A program made the translations under genes and the position numbers. A stretch of 64,000 nt of DNA from Planctomycetota bacterium (GTDB lineage: Bacteria > Planctomycetota > Planctomycetia > Pirellulales > PALSA-1355): positions 186,001 to 250,000 of the forward strand of contig QQVE01000048.1 of NCBI GenBank assembly GCA_003389325.1, in the 5' to 3' direction. The notes under the pieces were generated by a model. That model worked only from the letters and a program-made list of their open reading frames with translations, did not search any database and was not told the origin of the DNA. Shown in pieces: positions 38,008 to 48,994 of the stretch (its first letter is position 1; the number at the start of each line of letters is the position of its first letter).

Positions 38008-39609
38008 ATGAAGTCCATGACGACGATCCATTCCCAGGCGCAGGTCGAATGGCTTCATCTCTCGGCAACCGAGATGGCCCGGCAGATTGCCGCGGGCCAT
38101 CTCAGCAGTCTCGAGTTGACCGAAGCGCACATCGCCCGAATCGAGGCGGTCAACCCGAAGCTGAACGCCGTCGTCGTGCCGATGTTCTCCGAGGCCCGGT
38201 CCGCGGCAGCAGCCGTTGACGCCGCGCGCGATCGCGGCGAGCCATTGGGACCGCTGGGCGGCGTGCCGATCACGATCAAGGAGTGCTTTTACGTCGCGGG
38301 CACCGCGGCCACTGAGGGCGTGGCACGCTACGCCGGCGAGATCATGGCCGACGACAGTCCGCTGGTCGCCCGGCTGCGTCGCGCAGGCGCTGTGATCCTG
38401 GGCAAGACCAACTTGCCGCAGCTCATGCTGATGCATGAGACCGACAACCCGCTGTACGGCTTGACCTGCAACCCATGGAACCTCGAGCGCGCTCCCGGCG
38501 GTTCCAGCGGCGGCGAAGCGGCGATCATTGCCGCCGGTGGATCGCCTTTGGGCCTGGGCAACGACATCGGCGGCAGCATTCGCAACCCGGCACACGCCTG
38601 CGGAATCTGCGGCATCAAGCCCACCACGCGTCGCCTGACCAACGCCGGCACGCGCGACAACATGCGCGGCATGGAGGCCATCGTGCCCCAGCCCGGTCCA
38701 CTCGCGCGTCGCGTCGAGGATCTTTATCCGGCGCTATCGGCACTGAACACCTTGGTTGAAGGCGAAATCGACCCGCAAGCCGTCCCGGCGCCGCTCTTGA
38801 ATCCCGCGGAGGTCGCCGTCGACAAGCTGCGCATCGGTACGTGGACCGACGATGGCGTGTTCGCCGCCTCGCCGGCCGTGGTGCGCGCGGTCGAAGCAGC
38901 GGCCGAAGCGCTTGCCTCCCTGGGGGCGCAGGTCGAACCGTTTGCTCCGCCCGACATGTCGCTGGCGGTGCGGTTGTACTTTCGCCTGTTGAGTGCCGAC
39001 GGCGCCGCCGATGCCCGGCGGATCCTCGGCCCGGGTCCGGTTGATTGGCGCCTGCGGCGAATGATCCTCATGGGCCGTGCGCCGCGCCTGGTCCGTAAGG
39101 TTCTCCAGGCCATGTCCAGGCTCGGCGGCCAGGCTCGCACCGCCGAGTTGCTCGACATGACCGGCCCATCGAGCACGGACGGCTATTGGCAACTGTGTCG
39201 GGCGCAAGCGGAATACGCGGCGAACTTCTTCGCGGCGTGGGACCGCGCGGGCCTCGACGCCCTGCTCTGCCCCCCAAGCGCCCTTCCGGCTCTGCGCCAT
39301 GGCGGCATGGCACACTTGCCGTTGGCCGGCAGCTACGGCTACTGGGCCAACCTGCTGGGCGTCCCGGCCGGCGTCGTGCCCGTGACGCGCGTTCGCCCCG
39401 GCGAGGAGAGAAGCCGCCCGGCCAGCCGCGACATCGTCGAGCGAGCCGCCGCCGAAGTCGATTCCGGCAGTGCCGGGCTGCCCGTCGGCGTTCAAGTGGC
39501 GGGGCGCCCGTGGCGCGAGGACGTTGTGTTGGCGGTAATGCAGGCCATCGAATTGCAAGCATCGTCGAAGGACGACGACTACCCGCACACGCCGGTCGAC
39601 GTGGCGTAG
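38008..39609 (+). CDS. amidase-signature family hydrolase
   Basis: The 533-residue protein is a full amidase-signature enzyme. The catalytic triad is visible as Lys in GVPITIKECFY (near 90), the cis-Ser in APGGSSGGEAAIIAAG, and the nucleophile Ser in GNDIGGSIRNPAHACGICGIKP. ASVNEK-like LEGHLSSLELTEAHIARIEAVNPKLNAVV at the N-terminus matches the family. The C-terminal segment GVPAGVVPVTRV and GLPVGVQVAGRPWREDVVLAVMQAIE is typical. The substrate is unknown. It is not GatA, since gatB and gatC are absent and the sequence resembles generic amidases. ATG 38017, ten bases after an AGGGG site, is an equally good start. Confidence 0.87.
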   Translation: MKSMTTIHSQAQVEWLHLSATEMARQIAAGHLSSLELTEAHIARIEAVNPKLNAVVVPMFSEARSAAAAVDAARDRGEPLGPLGGVPITIKECFYVAGTAATEGVARYAGEIMADDSPLVARLRRAGAVILGKTNLPQLMLMHETDNPLYGLTCNPWNLERAPGGSSGGEAAIIAAGGSPLGLGNDIGGSIRNPAHACGICGIKPTTRRLTNAGTRDNMRGMEAIVPQPGPLARRVEDLYPALSALNTLVEGEIDPQAVPAPLLNPAEVAVDKLRIGTWTDDGVFAASPAVVRAVEAAAEALASLGAQVEPFAPPDMSLAVRLYFRLLSADGAADARRILGPGPVDWRLRRMILMGRAPRLVRKVLQAMSRLGGQARTAELLDMTGPSSTDGYWQLCRAQAEYAANFFAAWDRAGLDALLCPPSALPALRHGGMAHLPLAGSYGYWANLLGVPAGVVPVTRVRPGEERSRPASRDIVERAAAEVDSGSAGLPVGVQVAGRPWREDVVLAVMQAIELQASSKDDDYPHTPVDVA

Positions 39610-39674
39610 CCTCCGCCCCCAGCGAGGCTTGGCTGCCCAGATCCGCAATGCCGCGCGAATCGGGCTCCCAGACG

Positions 39675-39703
39675 TTGCATGGCGGGCAGGGACGACATAG
39701 AAT
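39675..39703 (+). promoter_or_regulatory. promoter of the feo operon
   Basis: TTGCAT at 39675-39680, a 17-base spacer and TAGAAT at 39698-39703 make a good sigma-70-type promoter. Transcription would start near 39710, at the left edge of the Fur-like box and 40 bases before the first feoA start. Confidence 0.6.
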
Positions 39704-39710
39704 TCACTGC

Positions 39711-39725
39711 TGAGAATGAGTCTCA
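39711..39725. promoter_or_regulatory. Fur-like box in front of feoA
   Basis: TGAGAATGAGTCTCA has perfect TGAGA/TCTCA arms and differs from the 7-1-7 Fur consensus TGAGAATNATTCTCA at one position. It lies directly downstream of the -10 box, where a bound repressor would block transcription. The genes behind it encode ferrous-iron uptake, the classical Fur target. Confidence 0.68.
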
Positions 39726-39749
39726 ATAACGCTCCTCCGGAACCCCGCC

Positions 39750-39986
39750 GTGCACGACCCGATCCCGCTCAGTTTGCTGGCCCCCGGCCAATGTGCCGAG
39801 GTGGATCAGGTCACGGGCCATCCGGACCACGTCCACCGGCTGGAAGAGTTGGGGCTGCGTAGCGGCGCCGCCATCGAAATCGTGCAGCGGGGCAGTCCCT
39901 GCATCATTCGGCTCTCCGGGCAGAAGTTGTGTTTGCGGGCCGACGAACTGTTCAACGTGTTGGTCCGGTGTGTAGCAACCAACTGA
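39750..39986 (+). CDS. feoA: FeoA-like protein, first copy
   Basis: A GTG start at 39750 gives 78 residues, a single FeoA SH3-like domain: PLSLLAPGQCAEVDQVTG, then HRLEELGLRSGAAIEIVQRGSPCIIRLSGQKLCLRADELFNVLV. FeoA is a small cytoplasmic protein that regulates FeoB. The ribosome-binding site is poor. The second feoA frame overlaps the end of this gene by 19 bases, and together they are probably translated from one mRNA with feoB. Confidence 0.88.
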   Translation: MHDPIPLSLLAPGQCAEVDQVTGHPDHVHRLEELGLRSGAAIEIVQRGSPCIIRLSGQKLCLRADELFNVLVRCVATN

Positions 39987-40213
39987 ATCTGCTGGCGGAG
40001 CTTCCCGTCGGGTCGCGCGGGCGCGTCCGTTCGATCGTGGGCGACGACGAACTGAGCGTTCGCCTGCTGGAAATGGGGCTCACTCCCGGAGTGGAAGTCG
40101 CTGTCGTGGGCACGGCCCCGCTGGGCGACCCGCTCGAACTCGAACTGCGCGGCTACCGACTGTCGCTACGCCGTAGCGAGGCCGCCCGCGTCGAACTCGA
40201 ACCGTCAGAATAG
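39968..40213 (+). CDS. feoA: FeoA-like protein, second copy
   Basis: From a GTG at 39968 the product has 81 residues. NLLAELPVGSRGRVRSIVGDDELSVRLLEMGLTPGVEVAVVGTAPLGDPLELELRGYRLSLRRSEAARVEL is a complete FeoA domain with the MGL-PG motif. A GTG at 39929 in the same frame would start inside the first feoA and give 94 residues; the shorter form is preferred. The start overlaps the first feoA stop, indicating translational coupling. The gene ends 64 bases before feoB. Confidence 0.87.
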   Translation: MCSNQLNLLAELPVGSRGRVRSIVGDDELSVRLLEMGLTPGVEVAVVGTAPLGDPLELELRGYRLSLRRSEAARVELEPSE

Positions 40214-40277
40214 GAATCGAATTCATTCTGGCGGCCCGCCTGGAAACCGCTCACGGAATCACGAAGCTTTCCTCCCG

Positions 40278-42521
40278 ATGCTCGAACGTCCCCCGTTGAC
40301 TGTGGCCCTGATTGGAAATCCAAACACGGGGAAGTCCACCCTGTTTACGGCACTGGCCGGCGTGCGTCAGCGCGTGGGGAACTATCCGGGCGTGACGGTG
40401 GAAAAAAAAGTCGGCAGCATGCGGCTCGGCGAGCGGCGCTGCGAGCTGGTGGACCTGCCGGGTACGTATAGCCTGGCGCCGCGCTCGCCCGACGAGATGG
40501 TGGCCGTCGACGTGTTGCTCTCGCGGCGCGGCGACGTGGCGGGCGTCGACGCCGTGATTTCGATCGTTGATGCCACGAACCTCGAGCGCAACCTGTATCT
40601 GGTCGGCCAGGTACTCGAGATGGGTCTGCCCACGATTGTGGCGCTCAACATGGTCGATCTGGCGCGGGCTCGCGGACTCACAATTGACGTCGAACGGCTG
40701 CGCGAGCAACTGGGCGTGCCGGTGGTCGAGTTGCAGGCCAATCGCGGCGTGGGCGTCAACGACCTGAAGCGCGTGCTGGCCGAGAGCGTGGACGCTCCGG
40801 CGGCGCGGAACCGCGTCAGTCCGTTTCCCGAGGCGTTCCAGCGCGAGACCGAGCACGTCCAAACCCTCTGGTCTCGCTCGGATGCGAAGAGCGAGAACGG
40901 CCGCGAGCCCCTGCCGCGCTATCTCGCCGAGCGGCTACTGCTGGACACGAGTGGATACCTGCAGAATACGCTGACCTCGCAGGCCGCCGACGCCCGCGCG
41001 GGCGAAGAACTCTTGGCGGCCCGAAAGCGGTTGGCCGAAGCCGGCTGCGCGGTGCCGGCCGTCGAGGCCCAATGCCGCTACCGTTGGGTGGCCGAGGTGC
41101 TCGATGGCGTTGTCACGCGACCCAGCCAGCGCGTCGAAATCGTGGGCGATCGCGTCGACCGGCTGCTGACGCATAAGGTGTGGGGCACGCTCGTGTTTGC
41201 CTTGCTGATGCTGCTCGTGTTTTCCTCGGTGTTCATTTTCGCCGATCCCCTGATGGGCATGATCGACGAGGCCATCGGCGCTCTGGGCGGCGTGGCCGAA
41301 GCCGCGCTTCCTCCCGGGCCGGTGGAGTCGCTGGTAGTCGACGGCGTCATCGGCGGCGTCGGCAGCGTGCTGATCTTCCTGCCCCAGATCCTGTTTTTGT
41401 TTTTCTTCCTGGCCGTGCTGGAAGACTGCGGATACATGGCCCGGGCCGCCTATCTGATGGACAAGCTGATGGTGCGCGTGGGGCTCAGCGGCAAATCGTT
41501 CATTCCCTTGCTGTCTTCGTTCGCCTGCGCCATTCCCGGCGTGATGGCCACGCGGGTCATCGAGAACCGCCGCGACCGGCTGACGACGATCCTCGTGGCG
41601 CCGCTGATGAGTTGTAGCGCCCGGCTGCCGGTTTACGCGATCCTGATCGGCGCCTTCATCCCGGCCACGACGATGCTGGAATTCATTCCGCTGCAAGGGC
41701 TGACGTTGTTTTCGATGTACTTGCTGGGCATGGTCACCGCGGCGGTCGTGGCGCTCGTGCTCAAGCGGACGCTGCTGCGCGGTCCGACGCCTCCGTTCGT
41801 GATGGAGTTGCCCAACTACAAGTGGCCCTCGCCCCGCATGGTGCTCTACCGTATGGGCGAGCGCGGCTGGGCCTTCGTGCGCCGCGCCGGTACGCTCATC
41901 CTGGCGGTGTCGATTCTGGTGTGGGCCGCATCGTCCTATCCGCACAATGCCGCAGAAGTCGACGAGCGGCTCGAACCGCGTCGCGAAGCGCTCGAGACCC
42001 AACTGGCCGAGCTCGACGTGTCGTCGCCCCAGCGCGAAGGCGTCGAGGAACAGCTCGTCGAGGTCGAAAACGAGATCGCCGCGGTCTACCAGCGCGAGAG
42101 CATTCTGGGACACATGGGCCGGGCTATCGAGCCGGTCGTGCGCCCGCTGGGCTGGGATTGGCGGATCGGCTGTGCCGTGATCGCGTCGTTTCCGGCGCGC
42201 GAGGTGGTGATGGGCGCTCTCGGCGTGATCTACAATCTAGGGGGCGATCTCGACGTCGGCGCAGCGTCCGACCAGGATCGCCTTGGCGCCCGGATGCGGG
42301 CCGCCGAGTGGGACGACACGGGCGAGCCGGTTTATAACGTGCCGGTGGCCCTGTCGATCATGGTGTTCTTCGCGCTCTGCGCGCAGTGCGCGGCGACGCT
42401 CGTGATCATCCGCCGCGAGACCAACAGTTGGCGCTGGCCGGTCTTCACGTTTGTCTACATGACGACGCTGGCCTACGGCGCCGCCCTGGTGACTTACCAG
42501 GTCGGAATGCAGTTCTTCTAG
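40278..42521 (+). CDS. feoB: ferrous iron transporter FeoB
   Basis: The 747-residue product starts with the GTPase domain: G1 GNPNTGKST, G2-type region NYPGVTVEKK, G3 DLPGTYSL, G4 NMVD and an SAK-like G5. A helical linker follows. The membrane part (about 290-745) contains the two Gate domains, with the SCSARLPVYAILIGAF motif and the FIPLLSSFACAIPGVMATRVIENRRDRLTTILV segment. An insertion with coiled-coil character (EVDERLEPRREALETQLAELDVSS, about 556-580) sits between membrane helices. It imports Fe2+ across the inner membrane with GTP hydrolysis. Confidence 0.95.
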   Translation: MLERPPLTVALIGNPNTGKSTLFTALAGVRQRVGNYPGVTVEKKVGSMRLGERRCELVDLPGTYSLAPRSPDEMVAVDVLLSRRGDVAGVDAVISIVDATNLERNLYLVGQVLEMGLPTIVALNMVDLARARGLTIDVERLREQLGVPVVELQANRGVGVNDLKRVLAESVDAPAARNRVSPFPEAFQRETEHVQTLWSRSDAKSENGREPLPRYLAERLLLDTSGYLQNTLTSQAADARAGEELLAARKRLAEAGCAVPAVEAQCRYRWVAEVLDGVVTRPSQRVEIVGDRVDRLLTHKVWGTLVFALLMLLVFSSVFIFADPLMGMIDEAIGALGGVAEAALPPGPVESLVVDGVIGGVGSVLIFLPQILFLFFFLAVLEDCGYMARAAYLMDKLMVRVGLSGKSFIPLLSSFACAIPGVMATRVIENRRDRLTTILVAPLMSCSARLPVYAILIGAFIPATTMLEFIPLQGLTLFSMYLLGMVTAAVVALVLKRTLLRGPTPPFVMELPNYKWPSPRMVLYRMGERGWAFVRRAGTLILAVSILVWAASSYPHNAAEVDERLEPRREALETQLAELDVSSPQREGVEEQLVEVENEIAAVYQRESILGHMGRAIEPVVRPLGWDWRIGCAVIASFPAREVVMGALGVIYNLGGDLDVGAASDQDRLGARMRAAEWDDTGEPVYNVPVALSIMVFFALCAQCAATLVIIRRETNSWRWPVFTFVYMTTLAYGAALVTYQVGMQFF

Positions 42522-42543
42522 ATAGGTGCTCACGCGAGCCAAT

Positions 42544-42771
42544 ATGACTGCGCAAGACCTCATCGTGCTGTTGCTCGTCGCCGCCGCCGGCGCCTATCTG
42601 GCGCGGGTCGCCTGGCAGAGCATCGCGCGCCGCAGAGCGTCGGCCTGCGGCGGTTGCAGCACGTGCCCCGCCGGTGCTCAAGAAGAGCCCGTCGTTCAAG
42701 TGACAATCGGCCACTTGGCCGGAAGTGCGCCGCACGAACCGGGTTCCCATGATGGCCCGAGTGCCGACTGA
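42544..42771 (+). CDS. small Cys-rich membrane protein of the feo operon
   Basis: The ATG at 42544 gives 75 residues: one N-terminal membrane helix (IVLLLVAAAGAYLARVAW), a basic stretch (SIARRRAS), and a small cluster ACGGCSTC of three cysteines, followed by a polar tail. Its position 22 bases after feoB and the helix-plus-cysteines design match the FeoB-associated Cys-rich (FeoC-like) small proteins of other phyla. The Cys cluster could bind iron or help assembly of the transporter. It is convergent with the DUF1559 gene, with a single base between stops. Confidence 0.75.
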   Translation: MTAQDLIVLLLVAAAGAYLARVAWQSIARRRASACGGCSTCPAGAQEEPVVQVTIGHLAGSAPHEPGSHDGPSAD

Positions 42772-42772
42772 A

Positions 42773-43924
42773 CTAATCGTTCGTCAGCGCGTTCTGGTAC
42801 GGGGCGGGCACGGGGTCGATCGTGCCGGGCATCGACGCCCGCGATCCGTCGGAGGAGAGCAATTGGCCATAAGTCGCGTAGTCGATTGTCTCGCTCAGGA
42901 ACTTCGCATGCCCGTCGGCATAGGTGACGACCACGCCCCCGGAATGGTAGCTGGAAGGTCGGGCAAATGACGTGTCGACCCGCGAGGTGACGACGACCGG
43001 CTCGTCGTCCGCGGGCGGCTCGTCGTCCGCCGGTTCGTCGTCCTCGGGTGGATAGAACCACGGCGAATCAAACGGCGGAATCTGAGGCGCTGGCCGAGCG
43101 GGAAGACACGTTACGCAGGCCAAACCGCCAGGCAAGAGCAATCGGTTTCCGTCCGCCGCCAACGCCGCGCGCCAGCGCTCCCCGCGTCGTTCGTTGATCC
43201 GGGCGATCGATTGCGGCACTGGTTTGCCGTCGACAAGCGTCGCCTCCCACACGAATCCCACGTCCCCTTCCGAGACGTCGGTCCAGTACCCTGCATCCAC
43301 ATTCTCGCTGAGCAACAAGGTGTGAGCCGTGCCGTCGCGCGTCTGCACGAAGCCGAGGTCGACCTGTTGAGATCGGACCGGCTGGCCCTCCTCGTCGGTC
43401 GGAAACAAATGCTGAAAGATGCCGTTGGCCCGCCAGTCGGCCGGAAGCTGCGTGTTGGTCGCCACGTCCACCTGACCGCAGTTGACGACGTACGAAGTAG
43501 CGTTTTCGTTACCCTCTTGGCCGGCGCGCTTCCGATCGGACCAGGCGTCGCTGGGGCAAGTCATGCCCGGCCATCGGAAACAAGGAGGCTCGCCTCGACT
43601 CGATGCCGGTCCGTGTGGACCGTGAAAGTCATAGACGGCTTGCTGCTCCAGAAACGGCATCAGCGGAAACACCCACCCGGTCGGCCGCCGCTCGCCTGCG
43701 GCCGTTGTGGCCTGCAGGTTGTTGTATCCCGGAAAGCGTTGTCTTAGCTCCTCGAATTCGAGCATGGCCAGCGTCAACTGGCGCTGGTTGTTCATGCATT
43801 CCGTGCGTCGAGCAGCCTCGCGGCCCGACTGGATCGAAGGCAGGACCAGGCCGAACAGGAGGCCGAGAATGCCGACGACTACGAGGATCTCGATTAGCGA
43901 ATGACCAGAGCGGCGCGCGACCAC
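42773..43924 (-). CDS. DUF1559 prepilin-like protein
   Basis: The 383 residues have the planctomycete DUF1559 design. It starts with a type IV prepilin-like leader (GHSLIEILVVVGILGLLFGLVLP, with the E at +5 of the mature helix), then REAARRTECMNNQRQLTLAMLEFE. A variable beta-rich middle follows, with WPGMTCPSDAW. The C-terminal H-X9-DG motif reads YHSGGVVVTYADGHAKFLSETID. An acidic Pro/Asp insertion (PPEDDEPADDEPPADDEPV) interrupts the C-terminal half. The family is assembled as pseudopilin-like surface structures or secreted by a type II-like route; function is unknown. Confidence 0.88.
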   Translation of the reverse strand: MVARRSGHSLIEILVVVGILGLLFGLVLPSIQSGREAARRTECMNNQRQLTLAMLEFEELRQRFPGYNNLQATTAAGERRPTGWVFPLMPFLEQQAVYDFHGPHGPASSRGEPPCFRWPGMTCPSDAWSDRKRAGQEGNENATSYVVNCGQVDVATNTQLPADWRANGIFQHLFPTDEEGQPVRSQQVDLGFVQTRDGTAHTLLLSENVDAGYWTDVSEGDVGFVWEATLVDGKPVPQSIARINERRGERWRAALAADGNRLLLPGGLACVTCLPARPAPQIPPFDSPWFYPPEDDEPADDEPPADDEPVVVTSRVDTSFARPSSYHSGGVVVTYADGHAKFLSETIDYATYGQLLSSDGSRASMPGTIDPVPAPYQNALTND

Positions 43925-44023
43925 GGTTCACCTCTTGGGCTGAAACTCGGGCGCGGTCCGACCAGGGAAGATTATAATTAGCGCGGGCATCGCGCCGCAA
44001 TCTTGGGCCGGAGTTTTCGTGGT

Positions 44024-45052
44024 CTAGCGTGCCGTCGTCGGGCGTCGGCTCGATGGCCCCGCGGCGGTCGCCCCGTCGGGGGCGACAATTTCCGCAAACG
44101 CCGTGAATGCCGTGCTCGCGTCGCCCTGATCGGTGCGGAGGCTGATCTTTTCCGCCACCCGCCCGGCCTCGTCGCCGGCGGTGAACACCACCGGAATCAG
44201 GTGCACCGTCTTAGCCTCGCTCGACGGCTCGATGCGGAAGCACTCCGGGCAATCCACGTCGACGATCTTGAACGGCCGCTTGCCGCGCACCACGAGGTTC
44301 TTGCTCACTTTTTGCCCCGGCTTGACCACCCCCAGAAACAGCTTGGCGGGGCTGATCGTGATCTCCGAGGTCACGCGCCCGTGCATGTCGACGGGAAACT
44401 CGCGGGCCTTGGCGTCGTTGGTGACGAGAATCAGTTGGTCGTTGACGTACCCGGAAGGAGCGTCCGGCGTCAGCCGCACGAGCAGCTCGTAGTCCACGCG
44501 CCCGTTGCCGCGGGACATCTCGGTCATTTCCACCTCGTACCACGGATCGGCCGTGCGGGCGTCCAGAATCTTCCAATCGGTGCGGCCCGCGTAGCTGACT
44601 TGCAGCTTCTGCACGGACTCCGATCCCAAATCGACATTACCGAAGTCGATGGCCCCGGGGCGCGTCACCACGTCGCTGCGGATGAAGCCGGTGATATTCA
44701 GTTGCACTTCCGCGTGAAAGGGCTTGTCGAAGGTAACGGTGAGCGTCGCCGACTTGTGCCCGGTGAAGTTGCGGGTATTGAACTCGGCGACGATTTCGCC
44801 GGTCTGCCACGTCTTCAGCTCGGATCGCGAGATCTTGGGAGTCGTGCAGCCGCAACTGGAGCGGACCGACTGCACGTGGGCGTCTTCTTCGTAGATGTTC
44901 TGGAACTTGAAGCGGTAGGTGGCCACCGACCCTTTGGCCACGGTGCCAAAGTCGTGCGAGGTGGTCTTGAACATCTTGACGGCCCACTCCTGAGCGGCAG
45001 CGGGCGATGCCAGCAGCAGGCAGGTCAGTCCGATGAGGGTAGTGCGTGTCAC
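44024..45052 (-). CDS. DUF1573 exported protein
   Basis: From a GTG at 45052, ten bases after GGAGAG, the product has 342 residues. A signal peptide (TLIGLTCLLLASPAAAQ) is followed by three ASH/DUF1573-type beta sandwiches. The first carries the family core HDFGTVAKGSVATYRFKFQNIYEEDAHVQSVRSSCGCTTPKISR (about 30-75). Two later domains begin IDFGNVDLGSESVQKLQVSYAG and ISPAKLFLGVVKPGQKVSKNLVVRGKRPFKIVDVDCPECFRIEPS. The role is unknown, presumably periplasmic scaffolding. An ATG 36 bases upstream (45088) is possible but gives 12 extra residues before the signal. Confidence 0.85.
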   Translation of the reverse strand: MTRTTLIGLTCLLLASPAAAQEWAVKMFKTTSHDFGTVAKGSVATYRFKFQNIYEEDAHVQSVRSSCGCTTPKISRSELKTWQTGEIVAEFNTRNFTGHKSATLTVTFDKPFHAEVQLNITGFIRSDVVTRPGAIDFGNVDLGSESVQKLQVSYAGRTDWKILDARTADPWYEVEMTEMSRGNGRVDYELLVRLTPDAPSGYVNDQLILVTNDAKAREFPVDMHGRVTSEITISPAKLFLGVVKPGQKVSKNLVVRGKRPFKIVDVDCPECFRIEPSSEAKTVHLIPVVFTAGDEAGRVAEKISLRTDQGDASTAFTAFAEIVAPDGATAAGPSSRRPTTAR

Positions 45053-45561
45053 GGGTGCCAGTCTCTCCGAACCGAATGCGTCTACCAAGCCGAGAGCGCC
45101 CGACGCCTGTCGGATTTTACGCAGACAGACGCGTTCTGGGTGCGGGCGACTCTGGCTGGCGGAAAGATTGCGGCTCTGCGGGCGGATGCGAAAGGACTCT
45201 ACCGCCGGTCTTGTCGAAGTGTCAACTTCCGTTCAGACCCGAAGAATTCGGGTTATTACGAATGTTTCGGCCGCTTGGAGCCAGGCGCACAAACTATTTT
45301 CCATTTGGCGCCCAAGGGCGCGAGCGGGGGAAAAGTTTGACGGCGCGGGCGTAGAATAGGTCGAGACACTGTAACGTATGAACGCCGCCAGGCGACTGAA
45401 TTGAGATGGGCGCTCCGCGCTTAGCCCTCGGCTGCCAGCGAGCGGCCCGCGCGGCTGGCTCCCCGCGGCAGCTTTTGCCGGAGGCTGCGGGCAGGGTAAG
45501 ATAGAGGTTCCCCCGCCGGGGGTGCCGTCCACTGGAAGCTGACTGTGTTCCGGAGGATCCG
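45053..45561. other. divergent intergenic region between DUF1573 and thioredoxin-NHL genes
   Basis: About 510 bases hold both promoters. For the plus strand, TTGCCG at 45475-45480, a 16-base spacer and TAAGAT at 45497-45502 are a plausible promoter about 60 bases before the ATG at 45562. A TTGACG at 45337 has no -10 at the right distance. No RNA gene was recognised. Confidence 0.4.
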
Positions 45562-47679
<2,118 letters not shown>

Positions 47680-47747
47680 CGCTGCACGGGCTCCGACGTC
47701 TGCCGCCTTCCAGCGAAAGGGCTGCCGCGCTTTCCGGTAGCGCGCAC

Positions 47748-47829
47748 AAAAAAGGGCCCCAGAACCCGCCGCTAACAAGGTTCTGGGGCCACGTGCACTT
47801 CCGGCGGATTGCTCCGCCGGACAGGGACA
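47748..47829 (-). ncRNA. possible small RNA on the minus strand with terminator
   Basis: Reading the minus strand, a TTGCAA box (47863-47858), a 16-base spacer and TAAGCT (47841-47836) would start an RNA near 47829. It would then form a perfect 9-bp hairpin with a 4-base loop (47821-47800). Next comes a perfect 12-bp stem (GGCCCCAGAACC/GGTTCTGGGGCC, 47790-47755) followed by six U residues (47753-47748). There is no minus-strand gene for this terminator to serve, so a small RNA is a reasonable explanation. The hairpins could instead belong to the 3' end of the thioredoxin-NHL transcript. Confidence 0.4.
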
Positions 47830-48093
47830 AACTCTAGCTTAGCACTATCACAATTGATTGCAATCGCTCGACACAGGTTTTTCGCTGACCATGACCAATT
47901 GAGCGACAAGGCGATCGTCGGCCGTGTTGCGGAGGCGGGCCAGATGTCTCAGCCGTTCGGGGGGATGGGGTGCGGCTGTTACTGCCCTGGAGTCTCTCGA
48001 TGGGAATAGTGACTCGACGGGCGACGCGATCAGAACCGGATTCTTACACGAGCACCGACGATGAGCTACAGAACGCTGTATGTCCCGCCTGAA

Positions 48094-48122
48094 TTGACGC
48101 AGTAAAACCAACCCGATAAACT
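48094..48122 (+). promoter_or_regulatory. promoter of the rpsB operon
   Basis: TTGACG at 48094-48099, a 17-base spacer and TAAACT at 48117-48122 fit a sigma-70-type promoter. Transcription would start near 48130, giving a leader of about 130 bases that could hold the S2-binding autoregulatory element known upstream of rpsB in other bacteria. No specific structure was assigned. Confidence 0.5.
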
Positions 48123-48259
48123 GTTTGATTCGCTCTTTGAACGGTCCAAAGCAGCGATTGTCAGCTATCTCAAACCCGACCGAGTTTTCCACCTAACGCC
48201 GGACGTTTTCCGCAACGAGCGGAGACAAGATTCCGGTGTGCCAAGGCGAGGAGTCATCC

Positions 48260-48994
48260 GTGGCGGCATTGGTTCAAGAATTGATCGAGGCGGGGGTCCA
48301 CTTCGGCCATCGGGCTAGCCGGTGGAACCCCAAGATGCGGCCCTACATCTATGCCCGGCAAAAGCTGATTCACATCATCGACGTCCGCGAAACGATTCGC
48401 GGGCTGCTGCGTGCCAAGAAATACCTCAAGCAGGTCGCCGGCGGCGGCGGGCTCGTGCTTTTTGTGGGCACGAAGCGGCAAGCCGGCGAGACGATCGAGC
48501 GCGAGGCCGAGCGGTGCGGTATGGCTTATGTCAGCGATCGCTGGCTGGGAGGCACGCTGACCAACTTCCGCACGATTCGCAATCGTCTCACCCGGCTCGA
48601 GGAACTCGAAGCCCTGCGCTCGGGCGACGAGTTGAGCGCCTACTCCAAGAAAATGCAATCGGCGCTGATGCGGGAGTACCGCAAGATGTACCGCAACCTG
48701 CACGGCATCCGCACGATGAACCGCTTGCCGGAGTGCCTGGTCGTGGTCGACCCCAAGAAGGAGCGCAACGCGATCCGCGAAGCGCGCAAGCTGGGCATCA
48801 CGACCGTGGCGCTGATCGACACGGACAGCGATCCCGACGTAGTCGATCTGCCGATTCCCGGCAACGACGACAGTATTCGCTCGATCGAGTTGGTCGTGCG
48901 TCAGTTGGCCGACGCGATCATCGAGGGCAAGCAAGGCGCCGCGGCCGAGGCCGCGCAGCAAAAGGACGACAGCGAAGAGCCGTCGGTCGCCTGA
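48260..48994 (+). CDS. rpsB: 30S ribosomal protein S2
   Basis: A GTG at 48260, six bases after GAGGAG, gives 244 residues starting [46 protein letters not shown]. The remainder matches S2 closely: [84 protein letters not shown], and [26 protein letters not shown]. It is a 30S subunit protein bound at the 3' end of 16S rRNA. The rpsB-tsf-pyrH-frr order is standard. The upstream in-frame GTG at 48236 is less likely. Confidence 0.97.
   Translation: MAALVQELIEAGVHFGHRASRWNPKMRPYIYARQKLIHIIDVRETIRGLLRAKKYLKQVAGGGGLVLFVGTKRQAGETIEREAERCGMAYVSDRWLGGTLTNFRTIRNRLTRLEELEALRSGDELSAYSKKMQSALMREYRKMYRNLHGIRTMNRLPECLVVVDPKKERNAIREARKLGITTVALIDTDSDPDVVDLPIPGNDDSIRSIELVVRQLADAIIEGKQGAAAEAAQQKDDSEEPSVA

Larger units (their letters stand above)
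47680..48259. other. long intergenic region before rpsB
   Basis: 580 bases without a protein gene. It contains two hairpins on the left, listed separately as a possible minus-strand RNA, and the rpsB promoter on the right. The middle part (47870-48090) has no recognisable element. No tRNA was found by eye. Confidence 0.5.
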
